Notes under the pieces: model-generated
What the model was told of the DNA's origin: nothing
Databases searched by the model: none
Seen by the model: only the letters and a program-made list of their open reading frames with translations
Shown: piece after piece, positions 36,306-46,056 of the stretch
Layout of the letters: each line of letters opens with the position of its first letter
Position numbering within the stretch: position 1 is the stretch's first letter
DNA from: Moraxella bovis
GTDB lineage: Bacteria; Pseudomonadota; Gammaproteobacteria; Pseudomonadales; Moraxellaceae
DNA: 48,159 bases
Reading direction: 5' to 3'
Assembly: GCF_002014975.1 (NCBI RefSeq)
Contig: NZ_MUXV01000062.1
Coordinates: forward strand, 1-48,159
Translations under genes and position numbers: made by a program

Positions 36306-39300
36306 TTAAACCATTTTCCAAGGTAGGGTGTCTTCATCATCATGACCGCCCGACTTAGGCGTCGGGTCGGGGGCGGATGAGTTTATTACCCCATTTGCCA
36401 AAAAGTCTTCGATGTCAATATTTTCAAGGCTCTCTAGGGCATCGATGAGTGAGCGGTAACTGGGGCGAATGCTGATGAATTGCCCTGCTGATGTGTCGTC
36501 CAAATTGGCACGGCACTTTTGTTCAAAGTCTTCTGCCGTGTCTCTAAGGCGTGGCACGCCCGTGTAGCGACTGCCCCCGACCAACCGATGTGTGATGTCA
36601 GCAAGGGCGACCCTATCTCTATCCGCCCACGCTCGTTCTAGAGCGAGCTTTTCGCTCTCGCTGCTCTCAATAAGTAGTGAGAGTAAGGTTTTGGCAAGGT
36701 CGTCTTTGTTGGCAGAGCGTGCCAATGCGTCCGCCCAGTCGATGTCAAGCAGGGTGGGTTTGGCTTTATCAGCTTTATGGGCGTGCTTGCTCTGTTGGGG
36801 GGGCAACCCATTGTCATCCACGCCTTTATCCATGCCTTTATTTGTGTCTTTGCCTGTACCGTCATCCATGTCATCGCCCGTCAGTTTGCTCATCTCGCCA
36901 TAGGGCGTACCTGCAAAGTTGGGCGTGCCGTCTGTGGGGACAAGCACAGGTCTGCCCGACTCGCCAAGCCAGCGTGAGAGCGTCTGCACCAGCTGTTCAT
37001 GCCCGATGGGTTTACCGACATAGTCGCTCATACCTGCCGACACCAGTCGCTCTTTTTCATCAGACAGACCGTGGGCGGTTAGGGCGATGATGGGGATGGG
37101 GGGGCGGTTGTGGCTCTCTTCGATTTTGCGGATTTGGATACTCGCTTCTAGTCCTGACATTCTGGGCATTTGAATGTCCATAAAAATCAAATCAATCCGC
37201 TCGCCCATGCTGATGGCACGGGTCATGGTCTCAATGGCATCAAAGCCATTATGGGCGGTGATGACTGCCACGTCAAGCTCGCCAAGCAAGGCTTCTAGCA
37301 CGAGCAGGTTGGGCGGATGGTCGTCCACTGCCAACACCCGATGACCTGAGAATTTACTGATGGGGGTAGCCTGCATGGGCTTGTCATCGGCGAACATGGC
37401 GATGAGTTGGCGTTTGTTCATGGGTTCGTAGAGTGCGTGCGTTTGGTATTTGTCCAGTAGGGCGTTGTCCATGCCCACTTGATAGCCATAGGCGGACAGT
37501 TTGCCCTGATAGCGAGAGCGGATTTGGCGAAGGATGGCACCGACATCATCCAAGGACGCGTCCTGCCCAAAATAATCCACAATCACCCAGTCAAAGCCAT
37601 GCCCTGTCTTGTCTAGCTGTTCCAACAAATCGGCAAAGCCGATGGCAAAATGCACGTCCACGTCCGACCCTGCCAAGGTTGCTTTTAGCACTTGGATGGC
37701 GGGGGCGTGGTTTATCCACACCAACAGTTTGGTTGGGGCAAGTTTTGTTAGACTGTATAAATCGTCATCGGTATCTGCCTCATCAGGAGCCTGCACGCTT
37801 GCACCACCTAGATGAATGGGCATCTCAAACCAAAACGTCGCCCCTGTCTTGGCGATATTTTCGCTGTTATTGTCATAAAAACCTATCGTTCCGCCCATCA
37901 GTTCGGTCAGCTGTTTACTAATCACAAGTCCCAGTCCCGTTCCGCCATAACGACGGGTCACTGACAAATCGCCTTGGCTAAAACTTTTAAACAGCGACGC
38001 TTTGTCATCATCGGACACGCCTTTGCCTGTGTCTTCAACGCTGATGTTTAGATAGCCATCATTGTCATCGGACAGACCCACACGCACCACCACGCCCCCT
38101 GTATCAGTGAACTTGATGGCATTACCAACGAGATTGGTTAGGATTTGTTTGACTCGCAGACTGTCACCTGTCACACGGTTTGGCACGTCATTATAAAACA
38201 GCACAGACAGCCTAAGGTGCTTTTCTAGCGCCATGGGCGAGAGCATGTCCACCACGTCATAGATGGCAGAGTACAGGTCAAATACATGACTGTCTAGCAC
38301 GAGCTTGTCCGCTTCTAATTTTGAAAAATCAAGCACGTCATTGACCAAAGCGAGCAGATGGGCGGATGATTTTTTGATGGTCTGGACGTACAGGCTTTGC
38401 TCGGCACTTAGACCGTTACGACCATCATGGCGACCATCGTGCCGAGCCAGTAGGTTGATAAAGCCGTCAATGCTGTTTAAAGGTGTGCGTAACTCATGAC
38501 TGATGTTTGCCAAAAATGCCGACTTGGCATGGCTAGATGACACCGCCAAATCCCGAGCCTTGCGAATGGAGATGGTCTGCATTTCCATCTCATCTAGGGC
38601 GTGCTGTAAATCCTGTTCGGTCTCATTGGCGTGGGTTTTTAGCTCATTAAAACTTGCTGACAGTCGTCTCATGGCTTGGACAAAGTCCCGTTGTAGTAGG
38701 GAGAACTCGCCAGAGGTGTTTACTTTGATGGGTTTATCCAAATTCTCGGTGGTCAATTTTTGTAAAAATAACCGCATCTCATAAATTGGTGCTATCCAGC
38801 GTTTTGAATAAATATTTAAAATCAGCAGTAGCAAAAGTAGTGTAATCAGTCCTGTGATGGCAAGGGCAAGCACCACCCGATAACTGGTAATGGTTAAAGG
38901 CTCGCTGTCCATCTCCACGACAACATAATAAGGCACGCCATTAAAACTCATCGCTCTGGCATAGCTTGTGCCGTAAGTGGTTTTTTGGCGTTCAAAATCA
39001 TTATCTTTGGCAAGCAGTCGCCCCACCTCAAAGGGCGTGTCGCCATCATAACCGCCATGACTGGCCAGCAAACGATAATCCCCATCAAAAATCGCCATGC
39101 GGTACACTTGCTTGGGCAAGATTTTATGAAAAAACTCATCAAGAGCAGGCACGCTCAACGCACCATCACTCATCGCCTCTGTACGGGCAAAATGACGGGT
39201 CAGCACCATTTCATAATTTAACAACGCACTGTATGCCAAAGCGTCTTGCTTGTCAAGGCTCGCCGTTCGCACCTCTTTAAAAACAAGCACCCCACCAACC

Positions 39301-39383
39301 ATCGCCAAGATGACTATCGGCAAAAACACAAGGGCGACCAATTGCCCGTAAGCACTGCGTAAGTTAAAAGGGGTTTTTTTCAT
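36306..39383 (-). CDS. gacS: Hybrid sensor histidine kinase GacS/BarA
   Basis: A 1025-residue tripartite kinase. Membrane helices lie at about 15-35 and 169-190 around a periplasmic sensor of about 130 residues, then HAMP, coiled coil, and the HisKA domain with phospho-accepting H296 ('SHELRTPLNS'). The ATPase domain has 'DTGKGVSDDD' and 'GGTGLGLVISKQL'. It is followed by a degenerate receiver-like segment, a true receiver (acidic pair D687-D688, phospho-acceptor D736 in 'FMDIQMPRMSG') and a C-terminal HPt domain with H932 ('HRLVGGSRYTG'). GacS/BarA signals to GacA/UvrY, which induces small RNAs that sequester CsrA/RsmA. The position next to cysM matches the locus in pseudomonads. Runs of seven C are present but in frame. 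Confidence 0.92.
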   Translation of the reverse strand: MKKTPFNLRSAYGQLVALVFLPIVILAMVGGVLVFKEVRTASLDKQDALAYSALLNYEMVLTRHFARTEAMSDGALSVPALDEFFHKILPKQVYRMAIFDGDYRLLASHGGYDGDTPFEVGRLLAKDNDFERQKTTYGTSYARAMSFNGVPYYVVVEMDSEPLTITSYRVVLALAITGLITLLLLLLILNIYSKRWIAPIYEMRLFLQKLTTENLDKPIKVNTSGEFSLLQRDFVQAMRRLSASFNELKTHANETEQDLQHALDEMEMQTISIRKARDLAVSSSHAKSAFLANISHELRTPLNSIDGFINLLARHDGRHDGRNGLSAEQSLYVQTIKKSSAHLLALVNDVLDFSKLEADKLVLDSHVFDLYSAIYDVVDMLSPMALEKHLRLSVLFYNDVPNRVTGDSLRVKQILTNLVGNAIKFTDTGGVVVRVGLSDDNDGYLNISVEDTGKGVSDDDKASLFKSFSQGDLSVTRRYGGTGLGLVISKQLTELMGGTIGFYDNNSENIAKTGATFWFEMPIHLGGASVQAPDEADTDDDLYSLTKLAPTKLLVWINHAPAIQVLKATLAGSDVDVHFAIGFADLLEQLDKTGHGFDWVIVDYFGQDASLDDVGAILRQIRSRYQGKLSAYGYQVGMDNALLDKYQTHALYEPMNKRQLIAMFADDKPMQATPISKFSGHRVLAVDDHPPNLLVLEALLGELDVAVITAHNGFDAIETMTRAISMGERIDLIFMDIQMPRMSGLEASIQIRKIEESHNRPPIPIIALTAHGLSDEKERLVSAGMSDYVGKPIGHEQLVQTLSRWLGESGRPVLVPTDGTPNFAGTPYGEMSKLTGDDMDDGTGKDTNKGMDKGVDDNGLPPQQSKHAHKADKAKPTLLDIDWADALARSANKDDLAKTLLSLLIESSESEKLALERAWADRDRVALADITHRLVGGSRYTGVPRLRDTAEDFEQKCRANLDDTSAGQFISIRPSYRSLIDALESLENIDIEDFLANGVINSSAPDPTPKSGGHDDEDTLPWKMV

Positions 39384-39495
39384 GAGTGGGCTATGTTGTC
39401 AGGCAGATGGCATAGTTTAGCATAATTTCAAGGTGAATTTTAGGGCTGATTTAGGGGGTTTTAAGATGATTTTTAAGGCAAATTTACTGGTAAAT

Positions 39496-39525
39496 TTAAC
39501 GGCAAAAATCCGTTTGTGCTATAAT
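39496..39525 (+). promoter_or_regulatory. Predicted promoter of cysM
   Basis: TTAACG (39496-39501) and a perfect TATAAT (39520-39525) with an 18-bp spacer, 34 bp before the cysM ATG. Confidence 0.5.
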
Positions 39526-39559
39526 GTCGCCATTTTAATAGATAGATGACCACCTAACC

Positions 39560-40477
39560 ATGACTGATTTGACCGCCCCAAACGCCCTAAATCGCACCCT
39601 ATCCCACACCGTTGGCAACACGCCCCTTGTCCGTCTGACACGTCTTGCTACGGACGTAAATGCTGATATCTTTGCCAAGTTAGAAGGCAATAATCCTGCA
39701 GGCTCAGTCAAAGACCGCCCTGCTTTTAATATGATAAGCCAGGCCCAAAAACGTGGGCAAATCAAACAAGGTGACACGCTCATTGAAGCCACAAGCGGTA
39801 ATACAGGTATTGCCCTTGCCATGGTGTCCGCCATGCTCGGCTACAAGATGACCCTTATCATGCCGTCCAATTCCACCCAAGAACGTAAAAACGCCATGCG
39901 TGCCTATGGGGCGACCTTGATAGAAGCGGATAATATGGAAATGGCTCGGGACATGGCGCTGCAAATGCAAGCGGACGGCAAAGGGATTGTGCTTGACCAA
40001 TTTAACAATGACGACAACTGGCAAGCCCACTACAAAACCACCGCCCCTGAGATTTGGGAGCAGACAGGCGGACGGATTACCCATTTTGTGAGCAGTATGG
40101 GGACGACAGGGACGATTATGGGTGTGTCTCGCTTTTTAAAAGAAAAAAACCCTGATATTCAAATCATCGGTCTGCAACCATCAGACGGCTCAAACATTGC
40201 AGGGATACGCCGTTGGGAGCCAGAATATTTACCCAAGATTTTTGACAAATCGTGGGTGGATACGATTATGGACATCAACCAAACAGATGCCGAACATTAT
40301 ATGCGAGCATTGGCACGCACCGAAGGGATATTTTGTGGGGTGTCAAGCGGTGGGGCAGGCTTTGCAAGCCACCAAATCGCCAAACAAATCAAGGCAGATG
40401 ACCCCAAAGCCGTCATTGTCTTTATCGTCTGTGATAGGGGGGATAGATACTTATCGACAGGGCTGTTTGGGGTTTAA
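39560..40477 (+). CDS. cysM: Cysteine synthase B
   Basis: O-acetylserine sulfhydrylase B, 305 residues, which makes cysteine from O-acetylserine (or O-phosphoserine in some relatives) and sulfide or thiosulfate. The PLP lysine is K51 in 'NPAGSVKDRPAF'. 'EATSGNTGIALA' is the substrate-binding loop, and 'SSMGTTGTIMG' holds the cofactor phosphate. The spacing and the ending 'CDRGDRYLSTGLF' fit CysM better than CysK. It is divergent from gacS with a promoter between them, and 32 bp before a 3'-5' exonuclease gene, so the two may be co-transcribed. Confidence 0.94.
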   Translation: MTDLTAPNALNRTLSHTVGNTPLVRLTRLATDVNADIFAKLEGNNPAGSVKDRPAFNMISQAQKRGQIKQGDTLIEATSGNTGIALAMVSAMLGYKMTLIMPSNSTQERKNAMRAYGATLIEADNMEMARDMALQMQADGKGIVLDQFNNDDNWQAHYKTTAPEIWEQTGGRITHFVSSMGTTGTIMGVSRFLKEKNPDIQIIGLQPSDGSNIAGIRRWEPEYLPKIFDKSWVDTIMDINQTDAEHYMRALARTEGIFCGVSSGGAGFASHQIAKQIKADDPKAVIVFIVCDRGDRYLSTGLFGV

Positions 40478-40509
40478 TTTTATTGGTTCATTTTTAAGGA
40501 AAAAAAGTC

Positions 40510-41280
40510 ATGCCTACCGCACCAATTCTCATTTTTGATATTGAGACCATACCTGACCTTGATACAGGGCGACTGCTCTACCCTGAGATTGCCACGCTGT
40601 CTGATGATGACGCCCAGACGGCTCTGACCGCCATCAGGGAAGCAGAAGCGGGTAATGCCTTTATGCGCCTGCCTTTGCATAAAATCGCCTGTTTGTCCTT
40701 TTTGTGGGTCAGTGAGGATAAATTTAGCCTAAAATCGCTAAGCCTACACCAGATGAGTGAGGCGGAGATTTTGACGACCTTTTTTAGGGCATTTAATCAA
40801 AAACCTGCCCCCACGCTCGTGTCATGGAATGGGGCAGGGTTTGACTTGCCTGTCATGCTCTATCGTGCCTTGCATCATAGGCTGACCGCTCCCACGCTCT
40901 TTAACAGCCAGTCGCCCAATTATCTGTATAAATATGGCGACGCCCACATTGATTTGATGGATAAATTATCACTGGGTAATTATGGCAACAAACAAAAGCT
41001 AGACACCATTGCCAGTCTGTGTGGTTTTGCTGGCAAGGGTGGTATTGATGGCTCGCAAGTCGTGCCGATGGTCAAAGCAGGACAGTGGGACAAGCTGACC
41101 ACCTACTGCGAATCGGACGTGCTAAACACATGGCTCATTTACCTACGCTGGCAACTTCTAACGGGTAAATTTAGCCCTGATGTCATGGCAAATTATGAAA
41201 AACTCACCCACGACAAATTATCACAAATAAAAGACGGTGAGACGGTACGACACGCTGAATTTTTGGAGGCATGGCGGTAG
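40510..41280 (+). CDS. Predicted 3'-5' exonuclease (PolB-like DEDD family)
   Basis: A 256-residue DEDD-type exonuclease. Exo I is 'IFDIETIPDLDTGR' with D10 and E12; Exo II is 'VSWNGAGFDLPVM'; Exo III has the final acidic residue in 'YCESDVLNTWLIYLRW'. The RNase H-like fold is shared with the predicted PolB-like exonucleases found as stand-alone proteins in many proteobacteria. Its substrate (DNA or RNA) is not known. AAGGAAAAAAAGTC precedes the ATG. It follows cysM by 32 bp and has no obvious terminator between. Confidence 0.88.
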   Translation: MPTAPILIFDIETIPDLDTGRLLYPEIATLSDDDAQTALTAIREAEAGNAFMRLPLHKIACLSFLWVSEDKFSLKSLSLHQMSEAEILTTFFRAFNQKPAPTLVSWNGAGFDLPVMLYRALHHRLTAPTLFNSQSPNYLYKYGDAHIDLMDKLSLGNYGNKQKLDTIASLCGFAGKGGIDGSQVVPMVKAGQWDKLTTYCESDVLNTWLIYLRWQLLTGKFSPDVMANYEKLTHDKLSQIKDGETVRHAEFLEAWR

Positions 41281-41331
41281 GATTGGGGCGGTTGGAATGG
41301 TTTTGTTTGGTGGGTATAAATAAATCCCTGT

Positions 41332-41811
41332 TTAGTCCGCCCACTTCTCAATCGCCCGTTCTACCACCATTTGTGTAAAGGCTTGGATGCTTGGCACGCC
41401 AGAACCACGAGGTCCGCCAAAATTTAAGCATTCAATTTGATATTTTTTAATAAAATCAAGAATATAATCAGACGCAATTTCCACCGAAAACACATTCATA
41501 TCAATGAGCAAATAAGGTTTGTTTTGGCTGATACTAGTTTTTAAGGTCAATTCTGTTCCGCCTTTTGGCACAATTTGTGTATGATAAATAATCACGGTCG
41601 CATCGCTGTCTATTGCATTTTGGCGGGTGCGTTTGCGATAGCCTGCTCCCGCTAGGGGCGTGAGTGGGTATTTGTCATCAATCACACCATCTTCGGCTCG
41701 TCTGTCTTCGGGGTAATGTTCACCGCACGCCACGCCTTTGTTTAAGGCTGCGTCCAACGCACCCCTATCCACGCCCGTTTGTCCGCCACTGATAATTTTG
41801 GGGAAGGTCAT
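41332..41811 (-). CDS. Putative molybdenum carrier / SLOG-fold protein
   Basis: A 159-residue protein of the 'putative molybdenum carrier' family, a member of the SLOG (YpsA-like) Rossmann superfamily. Key segments are 'IISGGQTGVDRGALDAA' at the nucleotide-binding loop, 'YPEDRRAEDG', and 'NFGGPRGSGVP' near the end, which match the family pattern. SLOG proteins bind nucleotide-like ligands; a molybdenum cofactor carrier role is by homology only. AAGGAGAG upstream supports the start. The upstream neighbour on the same strand is the DUF1152 pseudogene, 21 bp away, so they formed a unit. Confidence 0.85.
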   Translation of the reverse strand: MTFPKIISGGQTGVDRGALDAALNKGVACGEHYPEDRRAEDGVIDDKYPLTPLAGAGYRKRTRQNAIDSDATVIIYHTQIVPKGGTELTLKTSISQNKPYLLIDMNVFSVEIASDYILDFIKKYQIECLNFGGPRGSGVPSIQAFTQMVVERAIEKWAD

Positions 41812-41832
41812 TTTTATTCTCTCCTTATTGAG

Positions 41833-42774
41833 TTAAATCGGCAATTCTCTTAATCCTTGCCTACACCCATTTATTCTACGATATAGTTGATAATTATCAT
41901 AAAATTCTTTTAAAGTTTGGAAAATTTCCACATTATCGGCAAATACAATTTCTTTGGCAATGGCGGACAATTCAAAATGCCAATACAAAGGCATTAAAGG
42001 GTTAATAAATTGTTCTGAGCCTTTGGTATGTTCCAAAGAATGGTAATCGCCAAATTTACCACGCATTGCATTTACAATAGAATTATTAACAATGCTTTGT
42101 TTGGGTGCATTATTATTGGCATAAGTTACAAAGTCCAAATACTTTTGACCTTCATTCATCTCTAGCATTAAAGAAAACGCTCCCAAATATGCTCCTTTTT
42201 TGGTTAAATTGGCGATATTTTGCAAACACGGATAATGGTCTAAACCGTGAAATTTTTCCACGCCAAATCCCACCACCATTAAATACGCCTTGTCAAATCC
42301 TGCTTTAGCACTTGCCAAAATGGACAAACTATCCTCTACAATGGTTACCACACCAAATTCATCCCCAAACATTAGGCTGTCCGTCCCACCGTCCGCCAAT
42401 ACCAAAGTATCAATCTAGTGTTTGTCTTTTAAATGCTGATAAATTTGCCGTAAGGGTTGCACGCCCATTCTGTTTTTAAATGCGTAAATAATTGGAATAT
42501 CCTTGTATTTTTAACCAATCATATAATAATTTTTCAGGAAAATACTCCAACTTTTTGACATTATCATCAATTAAATAACAATAGGGCACTATCATTTCAC
42601 AAGTTGAATTTTCCAAATCAGTAAAAGACAAATTCGCCAAAATCACTTCTTTGCCCAAACTTTTCAAATAAAAATACAAAGGAATGGCGGTAACAATGTC
42701 ATAACCACCGCCACACCCTGCCAATAAATAGCGTTGTCCTTGTGGGATTTTTTGAAAAAAAAGGGGAGTTGCAT
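41833..42774 (-). pseudogene. DUF1152 family protein, multiply inactivated
   Basis: Fragments of one DUF1152 protein lie in different frames. The start (ATG 42774, 'MQLPFFFKK') shifts within an 8-T/6-A stretch (coding strand; 42748-42762); the next frame carries 'AGCGGGYDIVTAIPLYFYL', the family's glycine-rich start. A second shift lies near 42490-42505, after 'DWLKIQG', where the following frame reads 'IPIIYAFKNRMGVQPLRQI'. An in-frame TAG is at 42415-42417 before 'IDTLVLADGGTDSLMFGDE', the other conserved block. The tail to 41833 is open. Three lesions make function very unlikely. The family is of unknown role and often adjoins SLOG-type or nucleotide-handling genes. Confidence 0.82.
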
Positions 42775-42857
42775 AATCAATTCTAATTTATTAACTGTCA
42801 AAATATTATACCCCAAACCCCCACCGTTTACCACTTCCCCCACCCCCAAAAACCTGC

Positions 42858-42863
42858 TATAAT
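42858..42863 (+). promoter_or_regulatory. Possible -10 box of thrS
   Basis: TATAAT in the leader about 123 bp before the thrS ATG. No convincing -35 box at 16-18 bp was found. The long leader would leave room for the translational operator that ThrS uses in E. coli, but no tRNA-like fold was verified. Confidence 0.35.
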
Positions 42864-42985
42864 AACCCCCTTTACCCAAAGCACTTCGTATGTGCTTTTA
42901 CTTTATTTTTTTAAATCCACTGGTAGCGGTCAAATATTTGATTGTAGCAAATATCACTGCCAACGCCAAATTTAGGAGAACTACT

Positions 42986-44914
42986 ATGGTCGCAATCACA
43001 CTTCCCAATGGCGATGTTAAGCAATTTGACGGTGCCACCACCGTGATGGAAATCGCCCAAAGCATCGGTGCAGGACTTGCCAAAGCGTGTGTGGCAGGCA
43101 TTGTCAATGGCAAACTTGTGGACGCCTGCGACCCCATTAACGCCGATGCAAGCGTGCAAATCATCACCCCAAAAGACGATGCAGGCGTGGAGATTATCCG
43201 CCATTCGTGCGCCCACCTTTTAGGACATGCCGTCAAACAGTTATTTCCAGAGGTCAAAATGGTCATCGGACCTGTGATTGATGACGGATTTTATTATGAT
43301 ATTTATAGCGAAAAACCCTTTACTCAAGACGACATGGCAATGATTGAAGAGCGAATGACCAAGCTCATCAATCAAGATTACGATGTCATCAAAAAAATGA
43401 CGCCAAGAGATGAAGTCATCGAAATCTTTAAAAATCGTGGCGAAGACTATAAATTACGCCTAATTGATGACATGCCAGACGAAACACAAGTGGGTCTATA
43501 TTATCATCAAGAATACATCGACATGTGTCGTGGACCTCATGTACCAAACACTCGCTTTTTAAAGGCGTTTAAACTCACCAAAATGAGCGGTGCATACTGG
43601 CGAGGAGACGCCAAAAACGAGCAATTACAACGAATCTATGGCACAGCGTGGGCGGACAAAAAAGAACTGCAAGCCTACATCAAACGCATAGAAGAAGCCG
43701 AAAAACGCGACCACCGCAAAATCGGCAAAGCCCTAAATCTGTTTCATTTGCAAGAAGAAGCCCCTGGAATGGTGTTTTGGCACCCCAATGGCTGGACGGT
43801 GTGGCAAGTGCTTGAACAATATATGCGTAAAGTCCAAAAAGACAACGGCTACCTTGAAATCAAAACCCCACAAGTCGTGGACAGAAGCCTATGGGAAAAG
43901 TCAGGACATTGGGAAAATTATGGCGAAATGATGTTCACCACATCATCAGAAAAACGAGACTACGCCATCAAGCCGATGAACTGCCCTTGCCATGTACAGG
44001 TGTTTAATCAAGGCTTGAAGTCTTATCGTGATTTACCACTACGCCTTGCCGAATTTGGCTCATGCCATCGCAATGAACCGTCAGGCAGTCTGCACGGCAT
44101 CATGCGCGTGCGTGGATTTGTGCAGGACGACGCCCATATTTTCTGCTCGCACGAACAAATCCGAAACGAAGCCCAAGCCTTTATTAAGCTCACCCTTCAA
44201 GTTTATAAAGATTTTGGCTTTGATGAGGTGCAAATGAAACTCTCCACCCGCCCCGAAAAACGAGTCGGTGCAGACGAGCTGTGGGACGATGCCGAAAAAG
44301 CCCTAGCGGACGCTTTGGACACCGCAGGGCTTGCGTGGGAGCTACAAGCAGGCGAAGGGGCGTTTTATGGTCCCAAGATTGAATTTAGCTTAAAAGACTG
44401 CTTGGGGCGCGTGTGGCAATGTGGTACGCTACAACTGGATTTTAACTTACCTGAACGATTGGGGGCAGAATACATTGATGAACACGGCGAGAGAGTGCGT
44501 CCTGTGATGCTCCACCGTGCGATTTTGGGGTCGTTTGAGAGATTTATCGGTATCTTGATTGAGCATTATGCAGGTTGGTTCCCTGCGTGGCTTGCTCCCC
44601 AGCAAGTCGTGGTAATGAACATCACCGACAAACAAGCGGACGCAGTAGAAAGCACCGTAAAAGCCTTGCAAAATCAAGGGTTTAGAGCCATTAGCGATTT
44701 GCGTAACGAAAAAATCGGCTTTAAAATCCGTGAACGCACCCTAGAACGCATTCCCTTTATGCTCGTTTTGGGCGATAAAGAAGTGGAAAGTGGCACGATC
44801 AATGTCCGCACCCGTGAAGGTGAAAACTTGGGTAGTATGAGCCTAGATGAGTTTGTCAAAGTGCTGGATACAGCGATTGATAAAAAAGGTAGGGTTGAAG
44901 TGAAAGCGGAATAA
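42986..44914 (+). CDS. thrS: Threonyl-tRNA synthetase
   Basis: Class II synthetase that charges tRNA-Thr. It has 642 residues from ATG 42986, which has AGGAG upstream; the open frame continues 32 codons further but without homology. Domains in order: TGS (1-61, '[15 protein letters not shown]'), the editing domain with '[16 protein letters not shown]', the catalytic core with '[10 protein letters not shown]' (zinc-binding Cys) and '[17 protein letters not shown]' (motif 2), and the C-terminal anticodon-binding domain from '[12 protein letters not shown]'. In E. coli thrS is followed by infC-rpmI-rplT. Here a terminator and an unknown gene follow instead. Confidence 0.97.
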   Translation: MVAITLPNGDVKQFDGATTVMEIAQSIGAGLAKACVAGIVNGKLVDACDPINADASVQIITPKDDAGVEIIRHSCAHLLGHAVKQLFPEVKMVIGPVIDDGFYYDIYSEKPFTQDDMAMIEERMTKLINQDYDVIKKMTPRDEVIEIFKNRGEDYKLRLIDDMPDETQVGLYYHQEYIDMCRGPHVPNTRFLKAFKLTKMSGAYWRGDAKNEQLQRIYGTAWADKKELQAYIKRIEEAEKRDHRKIGKALNLFHLQEEAPGMVFWHPNGWTVWQVLEQYMRKVQKDNGYLEIKTPQVVDRSLWEKSGHWENYGEMMFTTSSEKRDYAIKPMNCPCHVQVFNQGLKSYRDLPLRLAEFGSCHRNEPSGSLHGIMRVRGFVQDDAHIFCSHEQIRNEAQAFIKLTLQVYKDFGFDEVQMKLSTRPEKRVGADELWDDAEKALADALDTAGLAWELQAGEGAFYGPKIEFSLKDCLGRVWQCGTLQLDFNLPERLGAEYIDEHGERVRPVMLHRAILGSFERFIGILIEHYAGWFPAWLAPQQVVVMNITDKQADAVESTVKALQNQGFRAISDLRNEKIGFKIRERTLERIPFMLVLGDKEVESGTINVRTREGENLGSMSLDEFVKVLDTAIDKKGRVEVKAE

Positions 44915-44919
44915 TACCA

Positions 44920-44957
44920 AAAAACAAGCTCCAAAATTTTAGGGCTTGTTTTGCTTT
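44920..44957 (+). terminator. Terminator of thrS
   Basis: AACAAGC/GCTTGTT stem with an extended CC/GG part and TTTTGCTTTT after it, 6 bp after the thrS stop. Confidence 0.8.
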
Positions 44958-44986
44958 TGTCACTCTAATTTTTAAGGTGCTCACTG

Positions 44987-45865
44987 ATGTCTGACAATTT
45001 CACTCAATTAAACGCAATGATTACCAATATTGATTTAAAAAACCATCTCAACCAATTATCACAACAAGAATTGGCTTATCTGCAAATCATTCCCCCAAGT
45101 TGGATGCAAGGTTTAGAATATTCTGCCTATTTAGAACAGCTCAATCATTTATCATATTTGTATAAAAATGGTAGAATTGTGATGGCACATATTGTCCAAG
45201 CCAATAGAATGTTGTTTTCTGATGATAATACACATTCTTGCCCTGCTGAAATCGTTTATGACATTAACGGTCAAACCAGCATTGATGAATTATCACAAAT
45301 CGCTCACCAACTATTCAGCTTAAAACACACTACACCTGATGACCCCGAATTAAAAAAATATGCTGAACATATTACCAATGAGCGTACACAATTATTTTCT
45401 CGTGTGCCAAAAGTTTTGACCGAAAAAGAATTGGTAACAACCACAATGTTTATTTGGCGACCGCATTTGCCCAATGGAGTTTTATCAATAGGCTATTTCC
45501 CAATTTTAATTAGCGATACTCGTCAAGGAATAGCAACTGTATTACCTGCAAGATTTTGGAAAAATAGTGATTTGTATCAAGATTGGATTTCTTATAATGA
45601 TATGGATATGATCAATGCTTTTTTAAAAATGAGCAAAGTTAATCATATTTGGCAAGAATTTCAAGATTACGCAAAACCAACTGCACAGGATTTTAATTTA
45701 CTCAATCAAATGATTGGTAATGAAATTGATGTTTCGAAGAAATCTGTAAATTTTTTACAACAATGTATTGATACAATTAAAGAAGACTATGAAGAAAATC
45801 ACATACCAATCAAGAAAAATAAACCAAATTTTTTGAATAAAATAAAATCTTTATTTGGATATTGA
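44987..45865 (+). CDS. Hypothetical protein, 292 residues
   Basis: I do not recognise this soluble protein. AAGGTG before the ATG supports the start. The N-terminal third is Gln/Leu-rich and helical. The middle has 'MFIWRPHLPNGVLSIGYFPIL' and 'GIATVLPARFW', which look like beta strands of a folded core. The C-terminus is Lys/Asn-rich ('KKNKPNFLNKIKSLFGY') and may contact nucleic acid or membrane. Low GC and a position between thrS and a cassette of small secreted proteins suggest accessory DNA. No partner is evident. Confidence 0.6.
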   Translation: MSDNFTQLNAMITNIDLKNHLNQLSQQELAYLQIIPPSWMQGLEYSAYLEQLNHLSYLYKNGRIVMAHIVQANRMLFSDDNTHSCPAEIVYDINGQTSIDELSQIAHQLFSLKHTTPDDPELKKYAEHITNERTQLFSRVPKVLTEKELVTTTMFIWRPHLPNGVLSIGYFPILISDTRQGIATVLPARFWKNSDLYQDWISYNDMDMINAFLKMSKVNHIWQEFQDYAKPTAQDFNLLNQMIGNEIDVSKKSVNFLQQCIDTIKEDYEENHIPIKKNKPNFLNKIKSLFGY

Positions 45866-45896
45866 CTAATAAGGTGTGCATAATGTATTTTTTACT

Positions 45897-46020
45897 CTAC
45901 AACTTCATCGGCCCACTAAAATCATCTGCCATAAATTTAACCAACCCTTCCGCCCCCACCAAGCGGTCGCTCTTGGAGGGGGTTAAGAAGTTCATAAAAG
46001 GCTTGTATTTTTTGCAGATT
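45897..46020 (-). pseudogene. Minus-strand C-terminal gene remnant
   Basis: Read on the minus strand from about 46020 to TAG 45897-45899, this gives an uninterrupted protein-like sequence: 'KYKPFMNFLTPSKSDRLVG', then AEGLVKFMADD and FSGPMKL. Codon third positions are GC-rich, unlike the surrounding AT-rich DNA. A stop codon closes the frame just upstream, so it is only the last 40 residues of some gene. The family is not known to me. A plus-strand 54-codon frame over the same bases is less convincing. Confidence 0.4.
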
Positions 46021-46056
46021 TGTTATGATAATAAGAATGTTTTTTAAGGAATATTT

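Noticed and set aside
37098..37104. Seven-base G/C runs in gacS as phase-variation tracts
   Set aside because: The frame is intact through them, and they are too short to be called contingency repeats without variation data.
36592..37921. Several plus-strand frames within gacS
   Set aside because: Shadow frames in a GC-richer gene; the minus-strand kinase is complete and continuous.
45883..46047. 54-codon plus-strand gene before the secreted cassette
   Set aside because: It has a possible AAGGTG, but the minus-strand reading of the same bases is more protein-like, and the plus-strand peptide shows no motif.
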